Shown here in pieces: positions 34,437 through 45,879 of a stretch of 51,175 bases of DNA (position 1 is its first letter; every line of letters starts with the position of its first letter). The DNA is from Acetobacteraceae bacterium (GTDB lineage: Bacteria > Pseudomonadota > Alphaproteobacteria > Acetobacterales > Acetobacteraceae): the NCBI GenBank assembly GCA_947475245.1, contig CANJLW010000033.1, positions 1-51,175 on the forward strand, in the 5' to 3' direction. The notes below the pieces were generated by a model, which did not search any database, was not told where the DNA came from, and worked only from the letters and a program-made list of their open reading frames with translations. Both the position numbers and the translations under genes were made by a program.

Positions 34437-36228
34437 GGGTTTCGCCTTCCGCCGGCGCGCCGAGATAGGCTTCGATCACCTTCGGATTGGCGCGCACTTC
34501 GGTCGCCGTTCCTTCCGCGATCTTCTGGCCGAAATCCAGAACCGAGATGGTGTCGGAAATACCCATGATCAGTTCCATGTGATGCTCGATCACCACCTGC
34601 GTCACGCCGGCTGCCTTGATGCGTCCGATCACGTCCGCCAAATAGTGCAGTTCCGTCGGGTTCACGCCGGCGGCCGGCTCGTCCAACAGCAGCAGCTTGG
34701 GCTTGGTCGCAAGGCCGCGCGCGATCTCCAGCCGGCGTTGTTCGCCATAGGACAGGTTCTGCGCCAGATCCTCCGCCCGATCGGCAATCCCGACAAATTC
34801 CAGCAAGGCCATGGCTCGGCGACGATAGCGCTCTTCCTCGGCCACCGCGCCGGCGGTCTGGAACAGATGCGACAGGAAGCCGTAACGCAGTTGCAGGTGG
34901 AACCCGACCATCACGTTGTTCAGCACCGACAGATCGCCGAACAGGCGGATGCTCTGGAACGTGCGGGTGATCCCGGAACGCGCCATGCCGTGCGGGCTGC
35001 TGCCGCCGACCTGCTTGCCGGCGACCTCCACCTCTCCCGAGGTCGGCTTGTAGATGCCGGTCACGACATTCACGAAGGTACTTTTGCCGGACCCGTTCGG
35101 CCCGATCAGCCCATGCACGGTGCCGGGCTTGATCGAGATATCGACATTGTTCAACGCGCGGATGCCGCCGAAATGCTTCGACAGATCGCGCACGGTGACG
35201 GTCGGGCGGGCACCTTCGCGCAGTTCCGCGATCACCGACGGATCGGGCGCGATTGCGGCGGGTTTCGGCAGCAGACCGCGCACGACGTTCAGTTGCAGCA
35301 GGCTGCCGACGATACCGCGCGGCATGAAGACAATGGTGACGAGGATGATGCCGCCGTAAATATACAGTTGGTATTCGTGCAGATGCGCGAAGATCGTCGG
35401 CAGCAGGTTCAGGATCACACTACCGACCAGCGGCCCGAACAGCGTGCCCGATCCGCCCATCAGCGCGGATGTCAGCAGTTGGACGGACAGGCCAAACACG
35501 AAGGTGTCGGAGTTGATGAACCCGTTCTGATGCGCGAAGAAAACGCCGCCCAGCCCGGCGCAGACGGACGACAGCACGAAGGCCAGAACCTTCCAGGCAT
35601 AGACGTTGATGCCGACGGTTTCCGCCGCGACCTCGCTGCCCTGCAAGGCGAACAGCGTGCGCCCGATCCGCGACCGATACAGGTTCGCCGTCAGCACCTG
35701 CACAACGATGGCGGTGCCGCCGATCAGCCAGAAATACTCGGTGCCGTCCATTTCCTCCCCGGACGGCAAACGCGGCCCGGGGATCGACATGATGCCCATC
35801 GGTCCGCCGGTGAAATCCCAGCGATTCGCCGTCACCTCCACCATGAAGCCGAAAGCCAGCGTGACCATGGCCAGATAAGGCCCCTTGGCGCGCAGCGACG
35901 GCAGGGCAAGCAACCCGCCCGCGATCCCCGCGGCAACGACACCCAGCGGGGCGGAGGCCCAGAACGAAAACCCGGCCTTGGTGGTCAACAGGGCGGACGT
36001 ATAGGCGCCGACGGCATAAAGCCCCGCATGGCCGATCGAGATTTGCCCGGTCCAGCCGACCAGGATGTCGATACCGATGGCGACGATGTAGAGGTAAGCG
36101 AGCGACTGCATCACCAGGATGAAGAACGCGTCGTCGAGCACGAGCGGCAAGGCATAGACCGTCAGCGCGGCGGCGACGATGCCGAGCCAACCCATGGGGC
36201 CGGTAGCGGCGAGAAGCGGCAAGCGCAT
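34429..36228 (-). CDS. Fused Liv-type permease and ATPase (LivM-LivG), cluster 2
   Basis: One 599-residue chain joins a LivM-type permease (residues about 1-320; VGWTGQISIGHAGLYAVGAY, GALMGGSGTLFGPLVGSVI-like segment) to a LivG-type ATPase. In the second half TVTVRDLSKHFGGIRALNNV opens the ATPase, followed by Walker A GPNGSGKSTFVNVVTG, the ITRTFQSIRLFGDLSVLNNV motif, signature LSYGEQRRLEIARGL and Walker B LLLLDEPAAGVNPTE. Such fusions are known in alpha- and betaproteobacterial Liv systems, so this is a natural arrangement, not an assembly error. With LivH, LivF and the binding protein it makes a full importer. Confidence 0.92.
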   Translation of the reverse strand: MRLPLLAATGPMGWLGIVAAALTVYALPLVLDDAFFILVMQSLAYLYIVAIGIDILVGWTGQISIGHAGLYAVGAYTSALLTTKAGFSFWASAPLGVVAAGIAGGLLALPSLRAKGPYLAMVTLAFGFMVEVTANRWDFTGGPMGIMSIPGPRLPSGEEMDGTEYFWLIGGTAIVVQVLTANLYRSRIGRTLFALQGSEVAAETVGINVYAWKVLAFVLSSVCAGLGGVFFAHQNGFINSDTFVFGLSVQLLTSALMGGSGTLFGPLVGSVILNLLPTIFAHLHEYQLYIYGGIILVTIVFMPRGIVGSLLQLNVVRGLLPKPAAIAPDPSVIAELREGARPTVTVRDLSKHFGGIRALNNVDISIKPGTVHGLIGPNGSGKSTFVNVVTGIYKPTSGEVEVAGKQVGGSSPHGMARSGITRTFQSIRLFGDLSVLNNVMVGFHLQLRYGFLSHLFQTAGAVAEEERYRRRAMALLEFVGIADRAEDLAQNLSYGEQRRLEIARGLATKPKLLLLDEPAAGVNPTELHYLADVIGRIKAAGVTQVVIEHHMELIMGISDTISVLDFGQKIAEGTATEVRANPKVIEAYLGAPAEGETHG

Positions 36229-36232
36229 GGGG

Positions 36233-37111
36233 CTAGACCTTCTCTACCGTGCGCCGGCCCATCAGGCCGGTCGGGCGGAAGGCCAGCATGATCAGAATGA
36301 ACAGGAAGGTGATGCCTTCCTTGAGGTTGGAGTTGATCACCCCGAACAACTGCTCCAGCAGGCCGATCAGAAGACCGCCGATCAGGATGCCGACCGGATT
36401 TTCCAACCCGCCGAAGATCGCGGCGGCGAACGCCTTGATGCCCGGCACGGTGCCCATATACGCCCAGGCAAACGTCACCGGCGCGATCAGAATGCCGCCC
36501 AGCCCGGCCAGCGCCGAGGACAGCATGAACGCCAGGATCACCATGCGCTTCACATCGATGCCCATCACCGCGGCGGCATTGCGGTTATGCGCCACGGCCA
36601 TCATGGCCTTGCCCAGGATCGATTTCTTCAGGAACAACTGCACCGCCGCGACGGTCCCCAGCGCGCAAACGATGATGAACAGCTCTTGCGGGAAAATGCC
36701 GGCATTGCCGATCTTCAGCACTTCCTCGCCGAACGGCGAGGGGAAGCGGATTTGCTCCGGCCCCCACAGGCTGACCGCGCCGTTCTTCAGGATGATGCTG
36801 ATCGCCAGAGTGCTCAGCACCCAGCTATGCGTCAGGACATGGCGCAGCACGGGCCGGATGGCGATCCGTTCCAGCGCGATGCCCATCAGCCCGGTCGCGA
36901 CGACGGCGATCAACAGCGCGAGGGGGAACGGCACGCCGAGGACGACATAGGCCGTCAGCCCGATCATGGCACCGATCATCAGGAATTCGCCCTGACCGAA
37001 GTTCAGGGTCGAGGTCGTGATGTATGTGACATAATAGCCCTGAGCGATCAGCGCGTAGATGCTGCCGATGGACAGGCCGGAGATCACGGCCTGCCAGATA
37101 TTCGCGAACAT
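36233..37111 (-). CDS. livH: Liv-type ABC transporter permease (LivH-like), cluster 2
   Basis: The 292-residue permease has the standard LivH sequence pattern: SGLSIGSIYALIAQGYYVTY, STLNFGQGEFLMIGAMIG (NFGQGE in place of NFAHGE), SILGKAMMAVAHNRNAAAVM at the coupling helix, and AAIFGGLENPVGILIGGL. It starts 93 bp after the binding-protein gene and ends 4 bp before the fused permease-ATPase gene. Confidence 0.92.
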   Translation of the reverse strand: MFANIWQAVISGLSIGSIYALIAQGYYVTYITTSTLNFGQGEFLMIGAMIGLTAYVVLGVPFPLALLIAVVATGLMGIALERIAIRPVLRHVLTHSWVLSTLAISIILKNGAVSLWGPEQIRFPSPFGEEVLKIGNAGIFPQELFIIVCALGTVAAVQLFLKKSILGKAMMAVAHNRNAAAVMGIDVKRMVILAFMLSSALAGLGGILIAPVTFAWAYMGTVPGIKAFAAAIFGGLENPVGILIGGLLIGLLEQLFGVINSNLKEGITFLFILIMLAFRPTGLMGRRTVEKV

Positions 37112-37204
37112 CGCTTTCCCTTCCCCCTTGCGGCCGCCCCTGTGGGTTCAGCCGATCCGGGACCGCGTTGGGCGGCCCCGGCTTCGTCGTGTCGTCGGTT
37201 CGCG

Positions 37205-38389
37205 TCAGTCGGTGACGCGGAACACCTTGCCGTCGCGCCACACCGCGAGGAAGCCGGTATCCGCGCCCAGCGCTTCGTGGTTTTCCTTGGTGAAGGGGCG
37301 AGGGTGCATCTTGGTGACGGCCTCGTGGAAGTCGTCGATCGCCTCGATCGCGTCACGGACTTTCACAGGATCGGGGCCGACCTTGTCCAACGCCTTCAGC
37401 ACGAGGCGCGCCGCGTCGTAGGCCTGCGCGGTCGTCACCGGGAAGAAGTCGCCGCCCTGATCCTTGTATGCGGCTTCGACGCGTTCGTGGAACGCTTTCG
37501 CCTTGTCGCTGTGATCGATGGTGTACGACGTCACGCCCATCACGCCTTCCGCCGCTTCCTTGCCGCCGAGCTTGAGGAAGTTGGGGGCGAGGACTCCCCA
37601 GGTGCCGGACCAGGGGGTTTTCATGCCGATCTTCTGCATGCTCTTGGCGATCTGCACGCCGGCGGGCGCGAGCGAGTAAGACACGATGAATTCGACATTG
37701 GCATCGCGCAGCTTGCTGAGCTGGGCCGTCATGTCCGTGTCGTTCTGGTCAAACACCTGCGGTTCGGCGACCAGCGGGATGCCGGCTTCCTTGAGCAGGC
37801 GCACCGCGGTTTCGCGACCGGATTGGCCCCAGCCCGTCGAGTCATGCATCAGGCCGATCCGCTTCAGGCCCTTGCGCTTGATGTAGTCGATCATGAACTG
37901 GGTCTGGATGCCGTCGTTCAGCGTGACCCGGAAGATGTAGTGCTTCGCCTCGTTCGCGTAGCGGCCGATAATCGGCTCCGACGTCGGCAGCGGCACCACC
38001 AGCGGCATTTTCTGCTTCTGCGCGATGTCGATCATCGCCAGCGCGACGCCGGAATTGGCCGGGCCGATGACGGCGAACACGCGGTCGCGGGTGATCAGGC
38101 GCGTCAGGTTTTCAACGCCCTTCGCCGGCTTGGTTTCGTCGTCGTAGATGGCGAGTTCGACCGGCTTGCCCTTGTAGCCGCCCTTCGCATTGTATTCCTT
38201 GACCGCCATTTCGATGCCCATGCGGGCACCGCGACCGAAATCGTCGGTGCCGCCGGTCAGCGACAGATCGACGCCCAGCTTCAGTTCGGCGGCGATCGCG
38301 CCTTGCAGCGAGGCGACGGCCACGCCGGCGGCCAACAGGCTACCGACGGCAACGCGCCGGATGGCACGTACCAAATTATTAACGGTCAC
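37205..38389 (-). CDS. livK: Branched-chain amino acid-type ABC solute-binding protein, cluster 2
   Basis: This 394-residue periplasmic protein has a signal peptide (VAVGSLLAAGVAVASLQGAIAA) and a type I binding fold: LKLGVDLSLTGGTDDFGRGA, KGKPVELAIYDDETKPAKGV, VFAVIGPANSGVALAMIDIA and RIGLMHDSTGWGQSGRETAV. It is a distant paralogue of the cluster 1 protein, so the two transporters probably differ in ligand. The start is GTG at 38389, preceded by GGAGGG. It lies 57 bp after the MFS gene on the same strand. Confidence 0.9.
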   Translation of the reverse strand: MTVNNLVRAIRRVAVGSLLAAGVAVASLQGAIAAELKLGVDLSLTGGTDDFGRGARMGIEMAVKEYNAKGGYKGKPVELAIYDDETKPAKGVENLTRLITRDRVFAVIGPANSGVALAMIDIAQKQKMPLVVPLPTSEPIIGRYANEAKHYIFRVTLNDGIQTQFMIDYIKRKGLKRIGLMHDSTGWGQSGRETAVRLLKEAGIPLVAEPQVFDQNDTDMTAQLSKLRDANVEFIVSYSLAPAGVQIAKSMQKIGMKTPWSGTWGVLAPNFLKLGGKEAAEGVMGVTSYTIDHSDKAKAFHERVEAAYKDQGGDFFPVTTAQAYDAARLVLKALDKVGPDPVKVRDAIEAIDDFHEAVTKMHPRPFTKENHEALGADTGFLAVWRDGKVFRVTD

Positions 38390-38446
38390 GGAATTGTTCC
38401 CTCCATTATTTGGCGCAAACTGCTCCGCGACGGCCCCGCTGTCCAG

Positions 38447-39700
38447 TCATCCCATATTCGCCGGTCGCGACAGCGGCCACAGCTCCGCACGCCAGCGCCA
38501 ACCGATGATCGCGGTCGCGATCATACCGATCGTGCAATACAGAATTGCCGTCGGGCCGAAGCCCAAACCCGGGATCAATACCCCGGTCAGCAACAGCCCG
38601 ACCGGCAATCCGTAGATCGCCAGCATGCGCACGCCCATCACCCGACCGCGAAAGCGCGGGCCGGCGATATGCAGCAGCATCACCGCCATCGGCACCATGC
38701 TGCTGCTCTGCGCGACACCGGCGGCGATCAGCACCAGGCAGGCACCGAACAGCGTCGGCATATGCGCGAAGATCACCAGCAGTAAGTGCCAGACAAAAGC
38801 GCAGATCAGCATGAACCGCGCGGGCCGGATGCGCGTGCCGATCACGCTGACCAGCAGCGACCCCATCAAGGCCCCGGTGGAGAAGCTTGCCGCCAGCCAC
38901 CCCAATCCGGGCTGTCCGACATTCAGCACGTTGCGCGCGACATAGGGCAGCAAACCCAGCGTCCAGGGCCAGGCCGTCAGATTAACCAGAAACGCCAGCC
39001 ACATCGCCGCCAGCAACGGCGGTGTGTTCCAGACCTGGACCATGCCTTCGCGCAACTGTGCCCAAGGCGAGGCCGTCGGCACGGACCGCGCCACTCGCGA
39101 ACCCGCCGATCCGCGCACGCAAAAGGTAAATCCCGCGCCAAACACATAGAACGCGGCGAATACCGCGCAGGCCGGCGCCATCCCAATGGCGGCGTACACC
39201 GCAGCGCCCGCCAAGGCCCCGGTCACCCGCGCGGAATCCGACGTGATCCGCGACAGGCCGACGCCCGCCATCAATTGTTCGGCCGGCAGGATATCGGCGC
39301 ACAACGCGTTGCGCACCCCGGTGTCGGACGCCCGGATCATCCCCGACAGCGCCGCCAGCAGAAACACGTAAAGCGGGTTCAACGCATTCGCGAGCGACAG
39401 ACTCAGCAACGCCACCGCCACCGCGGCGTACAGCATCCGCATCGCGGTCAGCACGTTGCGATGCCCCAGCCGATCGCTGGCCACGCCCAGCACCGGGGCG
39501 ATCAGCGTGCCGATATACTGCAACGCCCCGTACAGCGTCAGCAGCAGCACCGACTCGGTTTGCACCAGGATATACCAGCCGAGAACGATCACCTCCATCT
39601 CCGTGCCCCAGGAGGTGAAGAGATCGGCCGGGAATTGAAAGCGGAAGGCTCTCACCTGAAAAGGCGATAAAAAGCCGAACCGGCGTTGCGCGGGCGCCAT
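38447..39700 (-). CDS. MFS transporter (EntS-like)
   Basis: The 417-residue membrane protein has about twelve hydrophobic segments and the layout of MFS_3 exporters such as EntS: FRFQFPADLFTSWGTEMEV at the first segment, VLGVASDRLGHRNVLTAMRM in loop 2-3, and RASDTGVRNALCADILPAEQ. It probably exports a small molecule; the substrate is unknown. It starts the long minus-strand run that includes both Liv clusters, and is divergent from the bicupin gene. Confidence 0.85.
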   Translation of the reverse strand: MAPAQRRFGFLSPFQVRAFRFQFPADLFTSWGTEMEVIVLGWYILVQTESVLLLTLYGALQYIGTLIAPVLGVASDRLGHRNVLTAMRMLYAAVAVALLSLSLANALNPLYVFLLAALSGMIRASDTGVRNALCADILPAEQLMAGVGLSRITSDSARVTGALAGAAVYAAIGMAPACAVFAAFYVFGAGFTFCVRGSAGSRVARSVPTASPWAQLREGMVQVWNTPPLLAAMWLAFLVNLTAWPWTLGLLPYVARNVLNVGQPGLGWLAASFSTGALMGSLLVSVIGTRIRPARFMLICAFVWHLLLVIFAHMPTLFGACLVLIAAGVAQSSSMVPMAVMLLHIAGPRFRGRVMGVRMLAIYGLPVGLLLTGVLIPGLGFGPTAILYCTIGMIATAIIGWRWRAELWPLSRPANMG

Positions 39701-39814
39701 TCGGCTCCGTTTCCTTCATGTTCGTTCTTGCCCGCACGGTAGCCACCGGGTTGGACGCTGGCAATGTTCAGCGGCTAGGGTGGCGCGATCACAACGACCG
39801 CAGGGACCGTCAGT

Positions 39815-40639
39815 ATGCCGCGCATCGTCCGCTTCCGAGACCTGGAACCGACCTGGGGTACCCGACAGGCCAAGGAACCCGGCTTCATGCGCTGGCTGGT
39901 GACCTGGGTCGGCGGGCCAAAGGACCACGTCAACACCAACCCCGAAGTGGCCGTCGAAAGCAGCCAGTGCGCGATCGGCATGATGTATCTGCCCACCGGC
40001 CAACGCCAATCGGGCAAGCACATCCATGGCGTGACGGAGATCTACGTCGTCCTACAAGGCGAACTCGAAGGCTTCGACGCCTCCGGCCACCCGCACCGCG
40101 CGGGCCCGTTTGATTGCACCTATATCCCGGTCGGCTGCCCGCACGGCGTGCGCAATTGCGGCACGGAAGACGTTATCCTGTTCTGGATGCACGACGGGAT
40201 CGAACTGAACAGCGCCGCCGTCTACGTCGACGACAACCATCCCTTCGTCGATCCGCCGCCGATCGAGTTGGTGCGCTTCGCCGATCTCGAACCATCGTGG
40301 TCCGGAGCGAACGCGAAAATTCCGGGCACCATGCACTGGTCCGTGAACTGGGTCGGCGGTCTGGCCGGATCGCCCAACCACACGCCGACCAAGGCCGCCG
40401 CCAACAGCAAGATTTCCATCGGCATGACGGTCCTGGAACCCGGCCACACCCTGCCCGCCACCGCCCTGCCGGTCACCCGCCTGTGGCTCGTCGCGGGTGG
40501 GCAGGCCATCGTCAATCTCGGCGCCGGCGCCGAAGTTCTCGACCGCCTCGACGGGCTGCACGTCCCGGCCGGAGAAGCGGTTTCCCTGCGCAACAACGGG
40601 CCGGAGCCGCTGAAACTCGTCTGGACCGACTCGCCGTAA
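39815..40639 (+). CDS. Bicupin protein with a degenerate second domain
   Basis: The 274-residue protein consists of two related halves, each beginning R-F-x-D-L-E-P-x-W (residues 5-13 and about 153-161) followed by WVGG. The first half keeps cupin metal-ligand positions: GKHIHGVTEIYVVLQGELEG has two His and a Glu, and CPHGVRN the third His. The second half has lost these His residues (ATALPVTRLWLVAGG in the same place), so only one metal site is likely. Cupins of this size include dioxygenases and isomerases; no function can be named. AGGGAC precedes the ATG. Confidence 0.8.
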   Translation: MPRIVRFRDLEPTWGTRQAKEPGFMRWLVTWVGGPKDHVNTNPEVAVESSQCAIGMMYLPTGQRQSGKHIHGVTEIYVVLQGELEGFDASGHPHRAGPFDCTYIPVGCPHGVRNCGTEDVILFWMHDGIELNSAAVYVDDNHPFVDPPPIELVRFADLEPSWSGANAKIPGTMHWSVNWVGGLAGSPNHTPTKAAANSKISIGMTVLEPGHTLPATALPVTRLWLVAGGQAIVNLGAGAEVLDRLDGLHVPAGEAVSLRNNGPEPLKLVWTDSP

Positions 40640-40652
40640 TCGCCCGGGCGGA

Positions 40653-40910
40653 TCAGCGCGGCAGCAGCATGTCCGCGATGATCCGCACCAACTCCACATA
40701 GCTGCGCATCAGAAACCCGATCGCGCCCCCGGCGAGAACGCCGCCGATCAACCAGACGACGCCCCCCAGCGCCAGCATCGCCCAAAGCCCGGCCAAAACC
40801 GGCACCGCGCCAAAGCCGATCGCGATCCAATTGCCGTAACGACGCAGCAGCCTTACGGCCGGATACGGCGCGTCCGCGCTTTCGGGCTGCGGATAATCCA
40901 TGTCCGACAT
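40653..40910 (-). CDS. Small membrane protein, unknown function
   Basis: The 85-residue protein has an acidic N-terminus, then two hydrophobic segments (IAIGFGAVPVLAGLWAMLAL and VVWLIGGVLAGGAIGFLM) and a short C-terminal amphipathic helix. I do not recognise a named family. Its start lies 4 bp after the stop of the 168-residue protein gene, so it is the third gene of the FAD oxidoreductase operon. It is convergent with the bicupin gene. Confidence 0.7.
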   Translation of the reverse strand: MSDMDYPQPESADAPYPAVRLLRRYGNWIAIGFGAVPVLAGLWAMLALGGVVWLIGGVLAGGAIGFLMRSYVELVRIIADMLLPR

Positions 40911-40914
40911 CGGA

Positions 40915-41421
40915 TCAGGCCGAGCGCAAACGCGGGGTCAGCGGCACGCAGACGCGCACACCCGGCAGTGCGATCATCGCCTCCGCGTCCGCGCGCGCCG
41001 CGACAACGGCAAATCCGCGCCGCACGACGCTACGATCCAGGCCGATCGCCTCCGCCCAGCGCAACGCGACCGGCGCGTCCGCCCCGTCTTCCACCACGAT
41101 CAGCGCGCCGTCCATCGGCACGTCCGGCGTTTCGTCGATCCCCGCCAGCACGTTGCGGTTCCAATTATTCATCCGTGTCTGCCATTCCCCGGTCCCGCCC
41201 GGACCCGCCTTGGCGCGATAGGCATCGCTGACGAATACCTCTGGCCCGGTCACCTGGTGAAGCGCCACGAACGGGGACGGATGCGGCGTCAGCGATTCGA
41301 AACGCTGGGTCGCCTGAATGCCGGGAATCGAAATCAGCTTTTTCATGTGGGAGAGGTACCAATCGTCCCACTCCGCGCGCCGATGCAGGTCGATCAGCGC
41401 CATTTCAACCATATAGATCAT
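40915..41421 (-). CDS. Dimeric alpha/beta-barrel-like protein, unknown function
   Basis: The 168-residue protein starts MIYMVEMALIDLHRRAEWDD followed by WYLSHMKKLISIPGI and TQRFESL. This pattern (strand, W-x-x-WY-x-x-H, S-I-P-G-x-x-x-x-Q-R-F) is that of small ferredoxin-like dimeric alpha/beta-barrel proteins of the EthD or Dabb type. The start overlaps the stop of the FAD oxidoreductase by 4 bp (ATGA), which suggests translational coupling. It may process or protect the product of that enzyme; this is inference. Confidence 0.7.
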   Translation of the reverse strand: MIYMVEMALIDLHRRAEWDDWYLSHMKKLISIPGIQATQRFESLTPHPSPFVALHQVTGPEVFVSDAYRAKAGPGGTGEWQTRMNNWNRNVLAGIDETPDVPMDGALIVVEDGADAPVALRWAEAIGLDRSVVRRGFAVVAARADAEAMIALPGVRVCVPLTPRLRSA

Positions 41422-42839
41422 ACCGCGTGTTCCCTTACGTAGCCTGCCGCGTGTTCGGCCGACCGAAACCCCAGCACCGCCGCCTTGGACAGCCCGCCGA
41501 CATAGCCGATGAACGGCCCGCCCTCGATCCCTCCCGTCGTCGCCCCGGCCGCATACAGGCCCGCGATCACGCCGCCATCGGCCGAACGCACCCGCGCGTC
41601 GCCATCCACCCCGATGCCTCCCATCGTATAGGTGATGCCCGCGCAGGCCGGTATCGCCAGAAACGGCGCGGCCAGAATCGGCATCGGCTTATAGCGGTCG
41701 GTGCCGCGCGGCGGCGTCAGCCCGTCGAAACTGCCCGCCGAACAGGCGGCGTTATACGCCGCGACGGTCGCCGACAGCCCCGCCGGGTCCAGACCCGCGA
41801 GCTTTGCCAGCGCCTCGATCGACGGCGCGCGATGCACCGTCCCACCGGCCCGCACCAGTTCCGGATTGACGGGAATACGCGCCGACCGGCCCGGCCCATC
41901 CCAAATGGCGCTGTCGAACACCAACGTCGCCGCCAGCGGTGCGGCCGAACGCGCCAGCATGTTCGCCATATGGATGCCGCCCATCCCCTCGTTGACGATG
42001 CGCTGCCCGGCCTCGTTCACCACGATCCCCGCGCAGGCGATGCCGTCGAGTTCCGGGTACGGCCAGACGCGGTCGCTGACCATCGAATCTCGCGACAGCA
42101 GATGCCCATAGAACGCATCCAGCGGCGTAATCGCCGCCCCGACGTCCATTGCCATGCGCAGCCCGTCACCCTGACCGGTCGACGCGCCGCGCTGCTTCAC
42201 CTGCTCCGGCGCCGACATCCCGATATGCGCGCGCAGCAGATCGATATTGCCCTGAAACCCGCCATCGGCCAGCACCACCGCCCCGGCCGCATAATCCGTC
42301 GTCACGCCGCCCCGTTCCACCGCCACCCCGACGCACCGCCCATCGCGCATCAGCAGACGCTGGGCCTTGCCGCCCAACACCATCGTGCCGCCCAACGCCC
42401 GCAGCCGATCGCCCAACAGCCGCAGCATGACGTCCGGCCCGCGCCCCTGCCAATCCATGCCCGCAACCAACGGGCGAGGCGGGGCCATCATCCAGTTCTG
42501 CCACGACACCGCGCCGGCCCGGATGAACCGCCCGCCCTGCGCGCGCAGCCAATCGATCGCGCGCGCCGTCTCGGCGACCATCATCTCCCCCAGGACCGGA
42601 TCGGTGTAACCGCGCGTGTTGCGCTCGATCCCCGCGCGCAGGGCGGCAGGGGGTTCCTTGGGATCGACGTAGCCGACATGGATGATCCCGCCCGACCACC
42701 GCGTATTGCAGGGATAGCGTGGGTCCGTGCCTTTTTCGAACACCGCCACCCGCAGCCCGCGTTCGGCCGCCCGCGTGCCGGCCACCATCCCGGCCAGTCC
42801 GCCGCCGATAACCGCCAGATCGTAGCTCTCCGTATTCAT
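41418..42839 (-). CDS. FAD-dependent oxidoreductase, fumarate reductase/tricarballylate dehydrogenase-like
   Basis: The 473-residue flavoprotein opens with the dinucleotide fold LAVIGGGLAGMVAGTRAAE and VAVFEKGTD, and has WSGGIIHVGYVDPKEPP, VVLADGGFQGN and the C-terminal CAGITYTMGGIGVDGDARV with AAGATTGGIEGG. These are family features of soluble fumarate reductase, tricarballylate dehydrogenase and 3-ketosteroid dehydrogenase flavoproteins. The substrate is unknown. AGGGAA precedes the ATG at 42839. It leads a three-gene operon with the two small proteins at 41421 and 40910, and is divergent from the response regulator gene. Confidence 0.85.
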   Translation of the reverse strand: MNTESYDLAVIGGGLAGMVAGTRAAERGLRVAVFEKGTDPRYPCNTRWSGGIIHVGYVDPKEPPAALRAGIERNTRGYTDPVLGEMMVAETARAIDWLRAQGGRFIRAGAVSWQNWMMAPPRPLVAGMDWQGRGPDVMLRLLGDRLRALGGTMVLGGKAQRLLMRDGRCVGVAVERGGVTTDYAAGAVVLADGGFQGNIDLLRAHIGMSAPEQVKQRGASTGQGDGLRMAMDVGAAITPLDAFYGHLLSRDSMVSDRVWPYPELDGIACAGIVVNEAGQRIVNEGMGGIHMANMLARSAAPLAATLVFDSAIWDGPGRSARIPVNPELVRAGGTVHRAPSIEALAKLAGLDPAGLSATVAAYNAACSAGSFDGLTPPRGTDRYKPMPILAAPFLAIPACAGITYTMGGIGVDGDARVRSADGGVIAGLYAAGATTGGIEGGPFIGYVGGLSKAAVLGFRSAEHAAGYVREHAV

Positions 42840-43064
42840 CGTCGTTCCCTGGTTTGCGACGGCATGGCCATCGGCATTGCTCTCCCGGCATCGGATACTG
42901 GCCGATCGACCGACGTGACGAAAGCCGGCCACGCCATCGCCCGTACCCGGCGGATAAGTAGTTTCCGAATCTGCCCCCCGTCGACGCTTCCCTGTTAACG
43001 ATGCGGTCGAAGCGTTTCCGTCCGCGTGTCGGAGGTTCGCACCTGTCAGGGAAGGCCGCGTAGG

Positions 43065-43502
43065 ATGTCAGGATGTTCCCCGGGGACGCGAACGGTCGCC
43101 GACCGAAGCATGGCGCCGTTACCGTTGTCGCGATCGCTCCGCATTCTGATCGTCGAGGACGACGATCTGATGGGACTCGTACTGAGCGACCTGTTGGAGG
43201 ACATGGGCCACGCCGTCTGCGCGATCGCCGCAACGGAAGACGACGCCGTGTCGGCCGCCCAACACCATGAACCGGAACTCATGCTCGTCGATGTGCGCCT
43301 GGCCCGCGGCAGCGGCATCGATGCCATGATGCGTATCATGATCATGCAGCCTGTTCCCTACATCTACATGAGCGGCTCCATCCTGCCCCCCCACGCTCGT
43401 CGGTCGGGCACCGTTGCCCTGCGTAAGCCGTTCAACGCGGACGAACTCGCGCGGGCCATCCAACACGCGGTCGATGTCCCGGACACCGGTTCGATTGCCT
43501 AA
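43065..43502 (+). CDS. Single-domain response regulator (REC only)
   Basis: The 145-residue protein is a receiver domain without an output domain. It has the acidic triad (LRILIVEDDDLMG), the phospho-acceptor Asp in LMLVDVRLARGSG, Ser in YIYMSGS and Lys in LRKPFN, so it should be phosphorylatable. GGGAAGG supports the start at 43065; ATG 43110 is an alternative that begins just before the domain. It lies 13 bp upstream of a hybrid kinase gene and probably forms a phosphorelay with it. As it cannot bind DNA it must act through a protein partner or as a phosphate sink. Confidence 0.85.
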   Translation: MSGCSPGTRTVADRSMAPLPLSRSLRILIVEDDDLMGLVLSDLLEDMGHAVCAIAATEDDAVSAAQHHEPELMLVDVRLARGSGIDAMMRIMIMQPVPYIYMSGSILPPHARRSGTVALRKPFNADELARAIQHAVDVPDTGSIA

Positions 43503-43515
43503 CAGGTAGCTGTCG

Positions 43516-45879
<2,364 letters not shown>

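Noticed and set aside
34399-38785. Two very long plus-strand frames (630 and 868 residues)
   Set aside because: They lie opposite the Liv cluster 2 genes and are His/Gln/Arg-rich shadows of membrane-protein codons.
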